From Flagellimonas taeanensis (GTDB taxonomy: Bacteria; Bacteroidota; Bacteroidia; Flavobacteriales; Flavobacteriaceae): a DNA stretch of 64,000 bases. The stretch covers positions 124,001 to 188,000 of the forward strand of contig NZ_QXFO01000011.1 of NCBI RefSeq assembly GCF_003584105.1, read 5' to 3'. This document shows positions 8,786-17,424 of the stretch, one piece after another (within the stretch, counting starts at the first letter, position 1; each line of letters opens with the position of its first letter). The position numbers and the translations under genes were made by a program. Under the pieces are notes generated by a model. The model was not told where the DNA came from. It saw only the letters and a program-made list of their open reading frames with translations, and made no database searches.

Positions 8786-9235
8786 TTATTTTGGCCAATT
8801 CGGTTCGAACTTTCGAATGACACAAGGTTTTTCGGTTTCAAAAATTCCTTTTTTATAAGCTTGATAGTGCAATTCTGTTAATTTTTCAAATTCTTTTTTC
8901 CGAAGCCTGTCAACTTTTCTAGGAGACATAAAATCGTAAGTAGAAGCCAAAAATAAAATTATCTCCAGATTTTCACATTCCGATGGAACTGTAACAACTG
9001 ACCATTCATAGCCGACTCCGGCAAAAATCAATTTATCCGTTTCTTTGGGTACTTTAATTTGGAAATATCCATTCAAGTCAGTTTGTCCGATTTTGATTGT
9101 GTCTTTGTCGAATATTTTGATTCCAATGGCACTTTCTAAAAATTGATCGATAGTTTTTCCTCTTAAAGTCCGTTGTCCAAATACAGAGAAAAAGCAAAAA
9201 AATAATGATATGAAAAATACTGTTTTAATTCTCAA
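8786..9235 (-). CDS. Exported protein with carboxypeptidase-regulatory-like domain
   Basis: Cassette-borne protein of 149 residues. A signal peptide (MRIKTVFFISLFFCFFSVFG, cut before QRTLRG) is followed by one small beta-sandwich domain of the CarboxypepD_reg-like/CNA-B type (GKTIDQFLESAIGIKIFDKD, then TDLNGYFQIKVP), common at the start of Bacteroidota TonB receptors. Here it stands alone, followed by a basic helical tail (SPRKVDRLRKKEFEKL). The sequence is clearly more AT-rich than the flanking genes, a sign of separate origin. The stop lies about 15 bases from the attC-like core. Confidence 0.75.
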   Translation of the reverse strand: MRIKTVFFISLFFCFFSVFGQRTLRGKTIDQFLESAIGIKIFDKDTIKIGQTDLNGYFQIKVPKETDKLIFAGVGYEWSVVTVPSECENLEIILFLASTYDFMSPRKVDRLRKKEFEKLTELHYQAYKKGIFETEKPCVIRKFEPNWPK

Positions 9236-9394
9236 AGTTTTCGGTTTTTCATATTGTTGCCAACTTGCCTATATAAGCATCTCCAGTAAAAATCAAAAAA
9301 AAATCCCAAATACCAATAGCACAAGGGATTAAAGCGATGGAAACGAGTGCAATCGTGTACAACCGTTTAAAATCGAACAAAAAAGAAAAAGGGC

Positions 9395-10063
9395 TCAGAG
9401 TACTTCGGCCAAGACCTCCCACACGTTTTCCGCCACCAGTTGTTGCCCCTTTTGGGTAGGGTGGATGCCGTCCCCTTGGTTCAGTTCAGGGATGCCCGCA
9501 ACCCCTTCGAGCAGGAACGGGATCAAGGCAAGGTCTTCCTTTTGGGCCAGTTCCGGGAAAATGTCCCTGAACCCGGAAGTGTATTCAGGGCCCATATTGG
9601 GCGGGATCTGCATGCCGGCCAGCACAATGGTCGCCTGGGGCAATTGCTCCTGTATCATGTCCACCATCGCCTGAAGGTTTTTTCGGGTCTCTTCCAAAGG
9701 AATGCCGCGAAGCCCATCGTTGGCCCCCAGCTCAAGGACCACCACCGAAATATCATCATCCAGCACCCATGCCATTCGGTTTCTGCCGCTTGCGGTCGTC
9801 TCGCCGCTCAGTCCGGCGTTCACCACTTGGTAGTCCATCCCCAGCGAATCCAACTTTTCTTGGATGATGGACGGAAAGGCATCTGTCACATCCAGGCCAT
9901 ACCCAGCGGTGAGGCTGTCCCCAAAGAAGAGGATTTTCTTTCCGCTGGATTCCGCAGTGGTCTCTTCGGTGCCAACAGCTTCGGCATCTTGTTCCTTTTC
10001 CTTCGTCTTGCCCCCACAGCCTATGAGCAACAGGCACAAAAAATAACAAAAGATTAACGGCAT
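9395..10063 (-). CDS. tesA: Lipoprotein SGNH/GDSL esterase, TesA-like arylesterase
   Basis: SGNH hydrolase of the TesA (multifunctional acyl-CoA thioesterase/lysophospholipase/arylesterase) group. All four blocks are visible: GDSLTAGYGL with the nucleophilic serine, a Gly in NAGLSGETT, LGANDGL with the Asn, and DGIHPT with the Asp-His pair. The N terminus is a lipoprotein signal (FCYFLCLLLIGC, then GG), so the enzyme is predicted to be anchored in an envelope membrane, unlike periplasmic E. coli TesA. In-frame starts also exist at 10090 and 10123; the one at 10063 gives the most normal signal peptide. It is divergent from ybbA/ybbP-like genes, the same arrangement as tesA-ybbA-ybbP in proteobacteria. 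Confidence 0.9.
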   Translation of the reverse strand: MPLIFCYFLCLLLIGCGGKTKEKEQDAEAVGTEETTAESSGKKILFFGDSLTAGYGLDVTDAFPSIIQEKLDSLGMDYQVVNAGLSGETTASGRNRMAWVLDDDISVVVLELGANDGLRGIPLEETRKNLQAMVDMIQEQLPQATIVLAGMQIPPNMGPEYTSGFRDIFPELAQKEDLALIPFLLEGVAGIPELNQGDGIHPTQKGQQLVAENVWEVLAEVL

Positions 10064-10132
10064 GGCGGAGTGATGGCTTTGTACGGACATGGGCAATTTT
10101 CGTATTTTGAAGGTTTTAACCAAAAACAGGTT

Positions 10133-10813
10133 ATGTCAAAGATATTAAAAGTTGAAAACCTAAATAAGACCTACCGGAGCGGGAACCATGACCTTACCGT
10201 GTTGAAGGAAGTTTCCTTTGAAATTGCGGAAGGGGAGACCTTTGCCATCGTGGGCCCTTCGGGGAGTGGGAAGACCACCCTCTTGGGGCTGTGCGCGGGT
10301 CTGGATGTGTCGCAGTCGGGGAACATTTGGCTGTGCGGCCAGAACCTCACCTCCATGAACGAGGACGGGCGCGCCCTGCTCCGAAACAGGCACGTAGGTT
10401 TTGTGTTCCAGGATTTTCAATTGTTGCCCACGCTCACCGCATTGGAGAACGTGGTGGTGCCGTTGGAACTCCAAGGATTCGGCAGGGCGTCGTTGGAACG
10501 GGGAAAGGAACTTCTGAAAAAAGTAGGATTGGGCGATAGGTTCCATCACTATCCTTCGCAATTATCGGGAGGGGAGCAGCAGCGTGTGGCCTTGGCCCGT
10601 GCCTTTTCCAACAGACCGTCCATTCTTTTTGCCGATGAGCCCACGGGCAATCTTGACGGGGAGACCGGCGCCAAGATAGAACAGTTGTTGTTCGAGCTCA
10701 ATCAGGAATTGGGCACTGCATTGGTGATTGTGACCCACGATTTGGAATTGGCCCAAAAGACCAACAGAAGTTTAAGGCTAAGGTCGGGCAGTATGGAGCA
10801 GATGGCCCTATGA
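10133..10813 (+). CDS. YbbA-like ABC transporter ATP-binding protein
   Basis: ATPase subunit of a MacB/LolD-type ABC system, 226 residues. Walker A is GPSGSGKTT, the Q loop is [12 protein letters not shown], the signature is [14 protein letters not shown], Walker B is [12 protein letters not shown], and the switch histidine is in VIVTHD. The start is the ATG at 10133; an upstream start at 10070 would run into the divergent tesA gene. Its stop overlaps the permease start (ATGA). The complex with the next gene belongs to the YbbAP group, thought to extract or move lipophilic molecules together with TesA. Confidence 0.93.
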   Translation: MSKILKVENLNKTYRSGNHDLTVLKEVSFEIAEGETFAIVGPSGSGKTTLLGLCAGLDVSQSGNIWLCGQNLTSMNEDGRALLRNRHVGFVFQDFQLLPTLTALENVVVPLELQGFGRASLERGKELLKKVGLGDRFHHYPSQLSGGEQQRVALARAFSNRPSILFADEPTGNLDGETGAKIEQLLFELNQELGTALVIVTHDLELAQKTNRSLRLRSGSMEQMAL

Positions 10814-13359
10814 GCAAAATGGAAATGAAAAAAGCGGGCCTGTCATGGCTCATGCGGATGGCCTGGCGCGATGGGAAATCGAGTTATGGCAAATTGATAC
10901 TCTTCATTTTTTCGATTGCTCTGGGTGTGACCGCTGTGGTGAGTATCTATGCTTTTAGCGAGACCCTTCGGGACAGTATTGCACAACAATCCAAATCCCT
11001 TGTCGGGGCAGATTATGTCATCGAGAGCGATAAGCCGGTAAATGAAAAGGTGCAGGGCATCATCGATTCGTTGGGCGGTGCCGGGGCGAGGGAGATCAGT
11101 TTTCTGTCCATGGCCGCCTTTCCGGGAAATATTGGTACAAAACTGGTGGAGGTCAGGGGACTGGAGGGCGATTTTCCGTTCTATGGCGAATTGGAGACCG
11201 AACCTGCATCCGCCGCAAAAAAATACAAGGAGGGGCAGGCACTTGTCGATGCTACCACCATGCTGCAACTGGACCTCAAACAAGGGGACAGTGTAAAAAT
11301 AGGAGGGGTGACCCTGCCCATTGGCGGCATTTTGAACTCGGTTCCGGGCAACACCTCCGTCTTTGGGGCCATAGCGCCGCCTGTGATCATTCCTTTGGAC
11401 TATATTGATGCCACGGGCTTGGTCCAAACAGGGAGCAGGATCGATTATAAATACTACTTCGTGGCCACCCAGGACCAGGATATGGTCCAACTCGAAGAAA
11501 CCTTGGAACCCGTCTTGGAGGCCGAGGATGCCGACTTGGATACCCATACCTCAGAGGGCCGACGGATGGGACGACGGTACGACAGCTTTGGGAAATTCTT
11601 GAACTTGGTCGGGTTCATAGCCCTGTTGCTGGGCTGTGTCGGGATTGCCAGTGGCATGAACATCTACATCAAGGAGAAGCTGAAGTCCATTGCCATTTTG
11701 AAGTGCCTTGGGGCCACCAAACGGCAGACTTTTTTCATCTTTTTTATCCAAGTAGGGTCCATGGGGTTGATCGGTGGGGCCATCGGAACGGTATTGGCCT
11801 ATTTCATACAGCAACTTTTTCCTATTGTGGCCGATGGCATGTTACCTTTGGACATTGAAGTGGGCATGTCTCCACAAAGTGTGCTTTTGGGACTTTCCTT
11901 GGGGCTCACCATGTCCATTCTCTTTGCACTCTATCCATTGATGCGAACACTTTATGTTTCGCCCTTGCAGACCCTTCGTGTGGTGGATGAAAGCGGGGCA
12001 AGGTCAAGAAAAGCGTCATGGGGCGTCGGTTTGGGTATTGTCCTTTTTGTATTCTGTTTTTCTTGGTGGCTGCTGGGGGATTTCCTCAATTCTCTATCGT
12101 TTGTGGGTGGATTGGCCTTGGTTTTTCTAATTCTTACGGGAATGACCTATGGGATGATGAAGCTTATTCGACGGTTTTTTCCCGTGGGATGGGGATTTAT
12201 GGCCCGTCAGAGCCTCCGCAATCTGTTGGGGCCGCAAAACCAGACCTTGACCTTGGTATTGACCATAGGGATAGGCACATTTTTGATGAGCACCCTCTAT
12301 TTTACGAAAGATATGCTCTTGGCCAAAGCGTCCATTGAGGACAAGGCCAATAGTGCGAACATGATCCTGATGGATGTGCAACGGGAACAAATGGATGCCG
12401 TGTCGGGCACCATTCAGGAACAAAAATTGCCCGTGATCGACAGGATTCCCATTGTCACCATGCGGGTCGAATCCCTAAAAGGGATCAATGTGGACGGGAT
12501 TCGGAAGGATTCCACTTCCCAAGTGAGCGGGTGGATACTGAGTCATGAGTTTAGGGTCACGTATCGGGATTCAATCATCGGTTCTGAAAGTCTAGTGGAA
12601 GGTGAATGGTTCCCGACCGTTCCCGAAACCGGGGCAGTGCCCATTTCCGTGAGTGCCGATTTTGCGGAACAGGCCGGAGTGGGCATTGGTGATGGGGTCA
12701 CCTTCAACGTGCAGGGAAGGATAATGGACACCCAGGTGAAGAGCATCCGAGAGGTGGATTGGACGCGCTTACAACCCAATTTTTCCATCGTATTCCCAAA
12801 GGGAATATTGGAAAATGCACCACAGTTTGGCGTAATCACCACTAGGGTCCCCAATGAAATGGTTTCGGCCACACTACAACAGCAATTGGTACAAACATTT
12901 CCGAATGTATCCATATTGGACCTTAAACGCATCCTTACCCTCATTGAGGATATCCTGAACAAAATGGGATGGGTCATCAATTTCATGTCGTTCTTCAGCA
13001 TTTTTGTGGGGGCCATTGTGCTTTTGGGAGCCATTTATAACAGCAAACACTTGCGGATCAGACAGAGTGCCCTGTTGAAGACCTTGGGTGCAAAAAGTGC
13101 GCAGATCTTGCGGATGTTTGCCTTCGAATATGCCTTTTTGGGGATTTTGGGAGCGGCTTCGGGGGTGCTTTTGTCCCTGTTGAGCAGCCTTGCACTGTCC
13201 TGGCTTTTGTTCAATACCTCTTTTGTACCGTCCTGGGTTCCTTTTGTAATCATTTTCCCCAGTATTGTGCTTTTGGTACTGGTACTTGGCGTGAGCAATA
13301 GTTTTGGGGTGATCCGTAGCACCCCGCTCGAAGTTTTGCGCAAGGGCCATAATGGATAA
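10810..13359 (+). CDS. YbbP-like FtsX-family ABC permease
   Basis: Permease of 849 residues with the double FtsX layout of YbbP. It has an N-terminal helix (about 25-47, LILFIFSIALGVTAVVSIYA), a periplasmic MacB-like domain (about 60-250), three FtsX helices (about 260-400), a central helix pair, a second large periplasmic domain (about 500-690) and a last FtsX helix block (about 715-835). It is translationally coupled to the ATPase gene. In E. coli the equivalent pair adjoins tesA, as it does here. Transport substrate is not established by sequence; a lipid or lysophospholipid is a reasonable inference from TesA. Confidence 0.9.
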   Translation: MSKMEMKKAGLSWLMRMAWRDGKSSYGKLILFIFSIALGVTAVVSIYAFSETLRDSIAQQSKSLVGADYVIESDKPVNEKVQGIIDSLGGAGAREISFLSMAAFPGNIGTKLVEVRGLEGDFPFYGELETEPASAAKKYKEGQALVDATTMLQLDLKQGDSVKIGGVTLPIGGILNSVPGNTSVFGAIAPPVIIPLDYIDATGLVQTGSRIDYKYYFVATQDQDMVQLEETLEPVLEAEDADLDTHTSEGRRMGRRYDSFGKFLNLVGFIALLLGCVGIASGMNIYIKEKLKSIAILKCLGATKRQTFFIFFIQVGSMGLIGGAIGTVLAYFIQQLFPIVADGMLPLDIEVGMSPQSVLLGLSLGLTMSILFALYPLMRTLYVSPLQTLRVVDESGARSRKASWGVGLGIVLFVFCFSWWLLGDFLNSLSFVGGLALVFLILTGMTYGMMKLIRRFFPVGWGFMARQSLRNLLGPQNQTLTLVLTIGIGTFLMSTLYFTKDMLLAKASIEDKANSANMILMDVQREQMDAVSGTIQEQKLPVIDRIPIVTMRVESLKGINVDGIRKDSTSQVSGWILSHEFRVTYRDSIIGSESLVEGEWFPTVPETGAVPISVSADFAEQAGVGIGDGVTFNVQGRIMDTQVKSIREVDWTRLQPNFSIVFPKGILENAPQFGVITTRVPNEMVSATLQQQLVQTFPNVSILDLKRILTLIEDILNKMGWVINFMSFFSIFVGAIVLLGAIYNSKHLRIRQSALLKTLGAKSAQILRMFAFEYAFLGILGAASGVLLSLLSSLALSWLLFNTSFVPSWVPFVIIFPSIVLLVLVLGVSNSFGVIRSTPLEVLRKGHNG

Positions 13360-13461
13360 AGCATTTGTAACGGATGGAACAGGTATTGTGATAGGTTGTT
13401 GGAGTATTGTCGTGTACCTTTGCTGAATAAAGTTGTCATGCCCAAAACACATTTTCAAAAC

Positions 13462-15525
13462 ATGAAAGTATCCCCATTTTTGTGCTTTTTTCTTGTGGTT
13501 CCTTGGATTTTTTTCGCCCAGGACCAAAAAAAGGATTCGATTACCCCCTTGTCCGAAGTGGTGCTCATCGAGAACGGTATCGAGAAGAGAACCACGGGCA
13601 TTACCCCATCCAGTACTTTGGTGACGGCGCAGATGGAACGAAACGGACCGTTGGACATTGCGGCCACCATCAACCAAATATCAGGGGTATATCTACTGTC
13701 CGGCGCATTGAATACCAACCGTATCACCATCCGTGGGGTCGGTGCCCGAACACCTTATGGTACGGATAAGTTGCGCCTGTACTTTAACAACATTCCCGTG
13801 ACCAATGGCGCTGGGTCTTCAGTAATTGAGGCCTACGATTTGGAGAACATGGGAGCCATTGAAGTGGTCAAGGGGCCAAAGGGAACTGCTTTGGGAACCA
13901 ATCTTGGTGGGGCCATCATCCTGAATACCAAAGCCCCCGAAGCGGGCAGTACCTTTTTGGCGAATTCTGCTTCCTTCGGTTCCTATGAAATGTTCAAGAA
14001 CAATTTGGCCTTTCGGCATTCGGAGAACGATTTCAACATCAGTTTGGTGTACAACCATCTCGAGACCAAAGGGTATCGGCAGAACAATACCTTTGAAAGG
14101 GATGGTCTGCTGCTCACTTCTTCCGTTAAAATGGGGAGTAGGGGCAAACTGGACCTGTTGTTCAATATGATCGATTATACAGCAGGGATTCCCAGTTCCC
14201 TGAGCCAGACCAATTTTGAGGAAAACCCCACCATGGCCGATGCCAATTGGTTGGCGGCAAAGGGATATGAGGCCAATACCTACACATTGGCCGGGATTAC
14301 CTATTCGTATCGCTTTAAAGGCTCATTGCGGAACAGTACAAGCGTGTTCCATACCTATCTGGACCACTACGAACCACGTCCTTTCAACATTCTGGACGAG
14401 ATCACGAACGGGTTTGGGCTGCGCTCCGTATTCAAGGGAAATCTCCTTGGAGGGAACTTTACATTGGGTGGGGAACTGTACAAGGACGAGTATAGTTGGG
14501 GCACTTTTGAAAATTTGTATGAAGAAAACGATGGGAACGGGAGCCTTCAAGGCGATAGATTGAGCGATAACAAGGAGTTTAGGAGCCAATTCAACCTTTT
14601 TGGTGCATTTGAACTGGATTTGACAGAGGATTTTTCCGCCCAAGTCGGAATGAATCTCAACAAGACCACTTACGATTTTAGGGACGTGTTCAATGCTGGG
14701 GAGGAGAACAAATCGGCAAGGCGCAGTTTCAGTCCCATACTTTCCCCAAGCCTGAAGCTCCGTTACCAATTACGGGAAGGACAAGTGTTTGCCAGTGTGG
14801 CCAGGGGATTCTCCAATCCTGGTTTGGAGGAGACTTTGACGCCCGAAGGGGTCGTCAACCCCGATATTTCACAAGAAAAAGGGTTGAGCTATGAACTGGG
14901 AGGGGAATTTTGGTTGTTGGATAGGTCTTTGCAAGTGAATGCCACGGTCTATTTGATGCATATCAAGGATCTATTGGTGGCCCAACGGGTGGGAGAGGAC
15001 CAATATATTGGTCGGAATGCAGGAAAAACAAGACACAGGGGGCTGGAACTGGAAGCCAAATACTCCATTCCGGTTTCGACCATGTTCTCCCTATCACCAT
15101 TTATGGCCTACACTTTGAACGACCATAGTTTTGTGGATTTTGTGGATGGGGACAACGACTACAGCGGCAATCCGTTGACCGGTGTGCCCAAGCATCGGAT
15201 AAGTTCAGGTCTGGATGTTGCCTATGGCAAGGATGCTGTGCTGGGCATTTCCCATCAATATGTGGACGATATCCCTTTGACGGATGCCAACACCCAGAGC
15301 AGTGATGCCTATACGGTGATCAATATGTCGGCCAAGTATGCCATTCAGGTGACCGACCATTTCAAACTTAGGTTGAATGCTGGGATCAATAATGTTTTTG
15401 ATACCCATTACGCAGGATCGGTATTGATCAATGCCGTGGGTTTTGGTGGCAATCAGCCACGCTATTTCTACCCGGCCAATGGAAGAAATTACTATGGAGG
15501 TCTTGGGCTTACATACCTCTTTTGA
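13462..15525 (+). CDS. TonB-dependent outer-membrane receptor
   Basis: Outer-membrane receptor of 687 residues from the ATG at 13462: signal peptide (MKVSPFLCFFLVVPWIFFAQ), plug domain (about 40-150, with DIAATINQISGVYLLSGAL and IRGVGARTPYG) and a 22-strand-type beta barrel ending in aromatic Phe. No carboxypeptidase-like extension precedes the plug, so it is a plain siderophore/cobalamin-type receptor, not a SusC. TACCTTTG at 13415-13422 is a -7 box; the alternative start at 13438 would then lie almost at the transcription start, which favours 13462. It follows the ybbP-like gene by about 100 bases. Ligand unknown. Confidence 0.9.
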   Translation: MKVSPFLCFFLVVPWIFFAQDQKKDSITPLSEVVLIENGIEKRTTGITPSSTLVTAQMERNGPLDIAATINQISGVYLLSGALNTNRITIRGVGARTPYGTDKLRLYFNNIPVTNGAGSSVIEAYDLENMGAIEVVKGPKGTALGTNLGGAIILNTKAPEAGSTFLANSASFGSYEMFKNNLAFRHSENDFNISLVYNHLETKGYRQNNTFERDGLLLTSSVKMGSRGKLDLLFNMIDYTAGIPSSLSQTNFEENPTMADANWLAAKGYEANTYTLAGITYSYRFKGSLRNSTSVFHTYLDHYEPRPFNILDEITNGFGLRSVFKGNLLGGNFTLGGELYKDEYSWGTFENLYEENDGNGSLQGDRLSDNKEFRSQFNLFGAFELDLTEDFSAQVGMNLNKTTYDFRDVFNAGEENKSARRSFSPILSPSLKLRYQLREGQVFASVARGFSNPGLEETLTPEGVVNPDISQEKGLSYELGGEFWLLDRSLQVNATVYLMHIKDLLVAQRVGEDQYIGRNAGKTRHRGLELEAKYSIPVSTMFSLSPFMAYTLNDHSFVDFVDGDNDYSGNPLTGVPKHRISSGLDVAYGKDAVLGISHQYVDDIPLTDANTQSSDAYTVINMSAKYAIQVTDHFKLRLNAGINNVFDTHYAGSVLINAVGFGGNQPRYFYPANGRNYYGGLGLTYLF

Positions 15526-15590
15526 AAGCGATTCCCATCATTGAAAGCTCGTTCTGCCCGTCAATAAAATGTTGGTGGTGCCACCTCTTT

Positions 15591-16358
15591 CTAAATTTTC
15601 TTCCCATATAAGGTGTATCTTCTTTGGTAGGACCTACGTCTTTGGACAAACCTTGTCACCTGTAATTTGGAGTAATCGTATAACAGTACTGTGCCCAATA
15701 CCAACCCTACGACGATAAAGGTCGCATTTTCAATTTTATAGTAGAGCAATCCCGAAATGATTCCTCCGGCCATGTAGGAAAACATGATGCCCAAGAGCAA
15801 CTGCGCTTTTTGGATCAGTTTCTTGTCGTTCCTGAATTCTTTTTTGGTGAACATGGAGAACACCATCCCAAGATCCGTGGTCAGTCCTGTAAGGTGGGTG
15901 GTCTTTACCTTGGAATTGGATATACTGGCGGTCAGTCCATTTTGAAGACCCATGGCGAACAACATGGCGGCCACCAAGAACTCGGTTTCCTTGAGACTTT
16001 CCGTATAGAAATAGTGCAGGTAGATCCCAACGAACATCAAACAGGCCATTTCAAGAAACACGGGAATGGCATGGGCCATGTACCGTCCTGTGGGGGTATT
16101 GTTGTGTATGATGAGACAGTTGGAGGTAAAATTGCCCGCAAAGAACAGGAATATCCAGATCAGTACGACCGCCCCTTGGTACCAGTTCCCTTTTGCAATT
16201 TCTTGGGCCAATATGGCATAGTGTCCCGTTACATTGCTGGTAAAGGAAAAGAAAACGATGACCGAGATGACGTTCACCATACCGGCCGAAAAGGCGGTCA
16301 GTATACCTAATTTTAGGTTGTCCGAAAAACTTCTGTAATTGCTATATTTTCTGAGCAT
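15591..16358 (-). CDS. DUF1275 (YoaK-family) membrane protein
   Basis: Inner-membrane protein of 255 residues with six to seven helices and the DUF1275 signatures: an N-terminal TAFSAGMVNVISVIVFF, then SNVTGHYAILAQEIAKGNW, and MGLQNGLTASISNSKVKTTHLTG. Members are of unknown function. The first codons overlap the end of the next gene upstream (16342-16818) by 17 bases on the same strand, so both are probably co-transcribed. Confidence 0.9.
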   Translation of the reverse strand: MLRKYSNYRSFSDNLKLGILTAFSAGMVNVISVIVFFSFTSNVTGHYAILAQEIAKGNWYQGAVVLIWIFLFFAGNFTSNCLIIHNNTPTGRYMAHAIPVFLEMACLMFVGIYLHYFYTESLKETEFLVAAMLFAMGLQNGLTASISNSKVKTTHLTGLTTDLGMVFSMFTKKEFRNDKKLIQKAQLLLGIMFSYMAGGIISGLLYYKIENATFIVVGLVLGTVLLYDYSKLQVTRFVQRRRSYQRRYTLYGKKI

Positions 16359-16818
16359 ATTGTTTTTTTGGAATTCTTTTGAAGGTCATTTTTATGATGC
16401 CCCGGACCTGTAGATCGGAACTGAACTGGACCACCAGTTCATCCTTTGTGACTTCCACTACTTGATAGTCCTCGACGATATTGTTCTTGTGGTGCAGCTC
16501 CAAGATGTGGCCTCGCCCCTTGATGTTCCATTTCAGGTTTTCCTTGATTTCGTTCTCCTCCAAAAAGGAGAGGGTCCCATCTGGATTGAACCGCCAAGTT
16601 TCTGCCTCGTGGATGATAATGTTCTTGATGATTTCCTGCTTCTGGAGCCTATCAATGTCAAAATCCATCACATTGCCATGGTCGAGCTTTTCATATTTCC
16701 ATGCAATTTCCTCCCATTCGCCCAGTATCAGTGTTTCTGGACTTTCTTGGTCCAAAAGGAACCAGGTGCTCAAGGCGAGCAACAGGGCGAAAAAGAGGTA
16801 TATGGGACCTAATCTCAT
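16342..16818 (-). CDS. Membrane-anchored lipocalin-like hypothetical protein
   Basis: Protein of 158 residues starting at the ATG at 16816-16818 (MRLGPIYLFFALLLALSTWF). One N-terminal signal or anchor helix is followed by a small beta-rich domain with ILGEWEE, AETWRFNPDGTLSF and ILELHH, the pattern of lipocalin-like stress or copper proteins that report a target value (GEW...W.F..DG). A longer frame to 16929 is rejected because it enters the neighbouring Usp gene. No catalytic residues are seen. Confidence 0.7.
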   Translation of the reverse strand: MRLGPIYLFFALLLALSTWFLLDQESPETLILGEWEEIAWKYEKLDHGNVMDFDIDRLQKQEIIKNIIIHEAETWRFNPDGTLSFLEENEIKENLKWNIKGRGHILELHHKNNIVEDYQVVEVTKDELVVQFSSDLQVRGIIKMTFKRIPKKQYAQKI

Positions 16819-16826
16819 GCGTGTTG

Positions 16827-17327
16827 TTATTTTAATCCTGAAAGGAATACATTGGCGAATTGTTTTTTGCCCACGATTTCGCCTTCGGTCTGCTTTTCTT
16901 GGTCGAGATAGAAACAGGGCACGCCACATTTGGGAAACAGGGGCAGGGTATCAAAGCCTTTGGCTCCTTTGAAGTTCAAGACGCCATGCGGCGGCACAAA
17001 GATCTCGGAAATCTGTGTGGCATCCACAAAGTTCTTGATATAGGCAGAACTGTTGGAGGTAATGACCTCCACATACAGGGAATGGATTTTTGCCGGGTAC
17101 TTGTTCTTTAGCACAGTACAGGCTTCCACAAATTCTTTGGATTGTAGCTCCCTAACCAATCTCGTTTTGGAAAAGAACAGTAGGTCAGTAATTGAATTGG
17201 ACAATATGGTGCCATGTAGGAGCACTATCTCCAAGGGTTGGTCACCTGTTTCAACAATGGCTTTTCGGACCAGTTCCAATGATTTTACTGAAAAATCGGT
17301 AGGGATGAGAATCTTTTTTGTCTCCAT
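16827..17327 (-). CDS. UspA-like universal stress protein
   Basis: Protein of 166 residues beginning like the Usp fold (METKKILIPTDFSVKSLELVRKA). The C-terminal ATP-binding glycine motif (GxxGxnG) of classical Usp is not evident, and the C-terminal half carries CGVPCFYLDQ instead of the usual PVLVV. It probably belongs to a non-ATP-binding branch. It lies 8 bases upstream of the lipocalin-like gene and is likely the first gene of a three-gene operon with the DUF1275 gene. Confidence 0.7.
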   Translation of the reverse strand: METKKILIPTDFSVKSLELVRKAIVETGDQPLEIVLLHGTILSNSITDLLFFSKTRLVRELQSKEFVEACTVLKNKYPAKIHSLYVEVITSNSSAYIKNFVDATQISEIFVPPHGVLNFKGAKGFDTLPLFPKCGVPCFYLDQEKQTEGEIVGKKQFANVFLSGLK

Positions 17328-17424
17328 GATAAAAGTTTTTCCAAAGGTACCGGCAGCGTCATTAGACCCATTTTAGAACCAGATTAGAAAAACCTTAGAA
17401 TTATCGGGAGATATTAAAATAAGA

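Larger units (their letters stand above)
8663..9264 (-). mobile_element. Solitary integron-type gene cassette (no integrase seen)
   Basis: One minus-strand gene (8786-9235) plus a downstream attC-like stem-loop (8663-8767). Reading the plus strand, the unit ends are GTTGGCAACA at 8762-8771 and TGTTGCCAAC at 9255-9264, which are exact reverse complements over 10 bases. In integron cassettes the leading edge and the R'' box of the same cassette are complementary in this way, because crossover takes place in GTTRRRY. The architecture matches the five-unit array at 50.8-54.4 kb. No tyrosine recombinase is encoded nearby. Cassette identity is inferred from structure; core boxes deviate from GTTRRRY. 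Confidence 0.6.

Noticed and set aside
9265..9394. A second full attC-like site to the right of the solitary cassette
   Set aside because: Only the leading core TGCCAAC is present; no partner arm or GTTG core is found before tesA.
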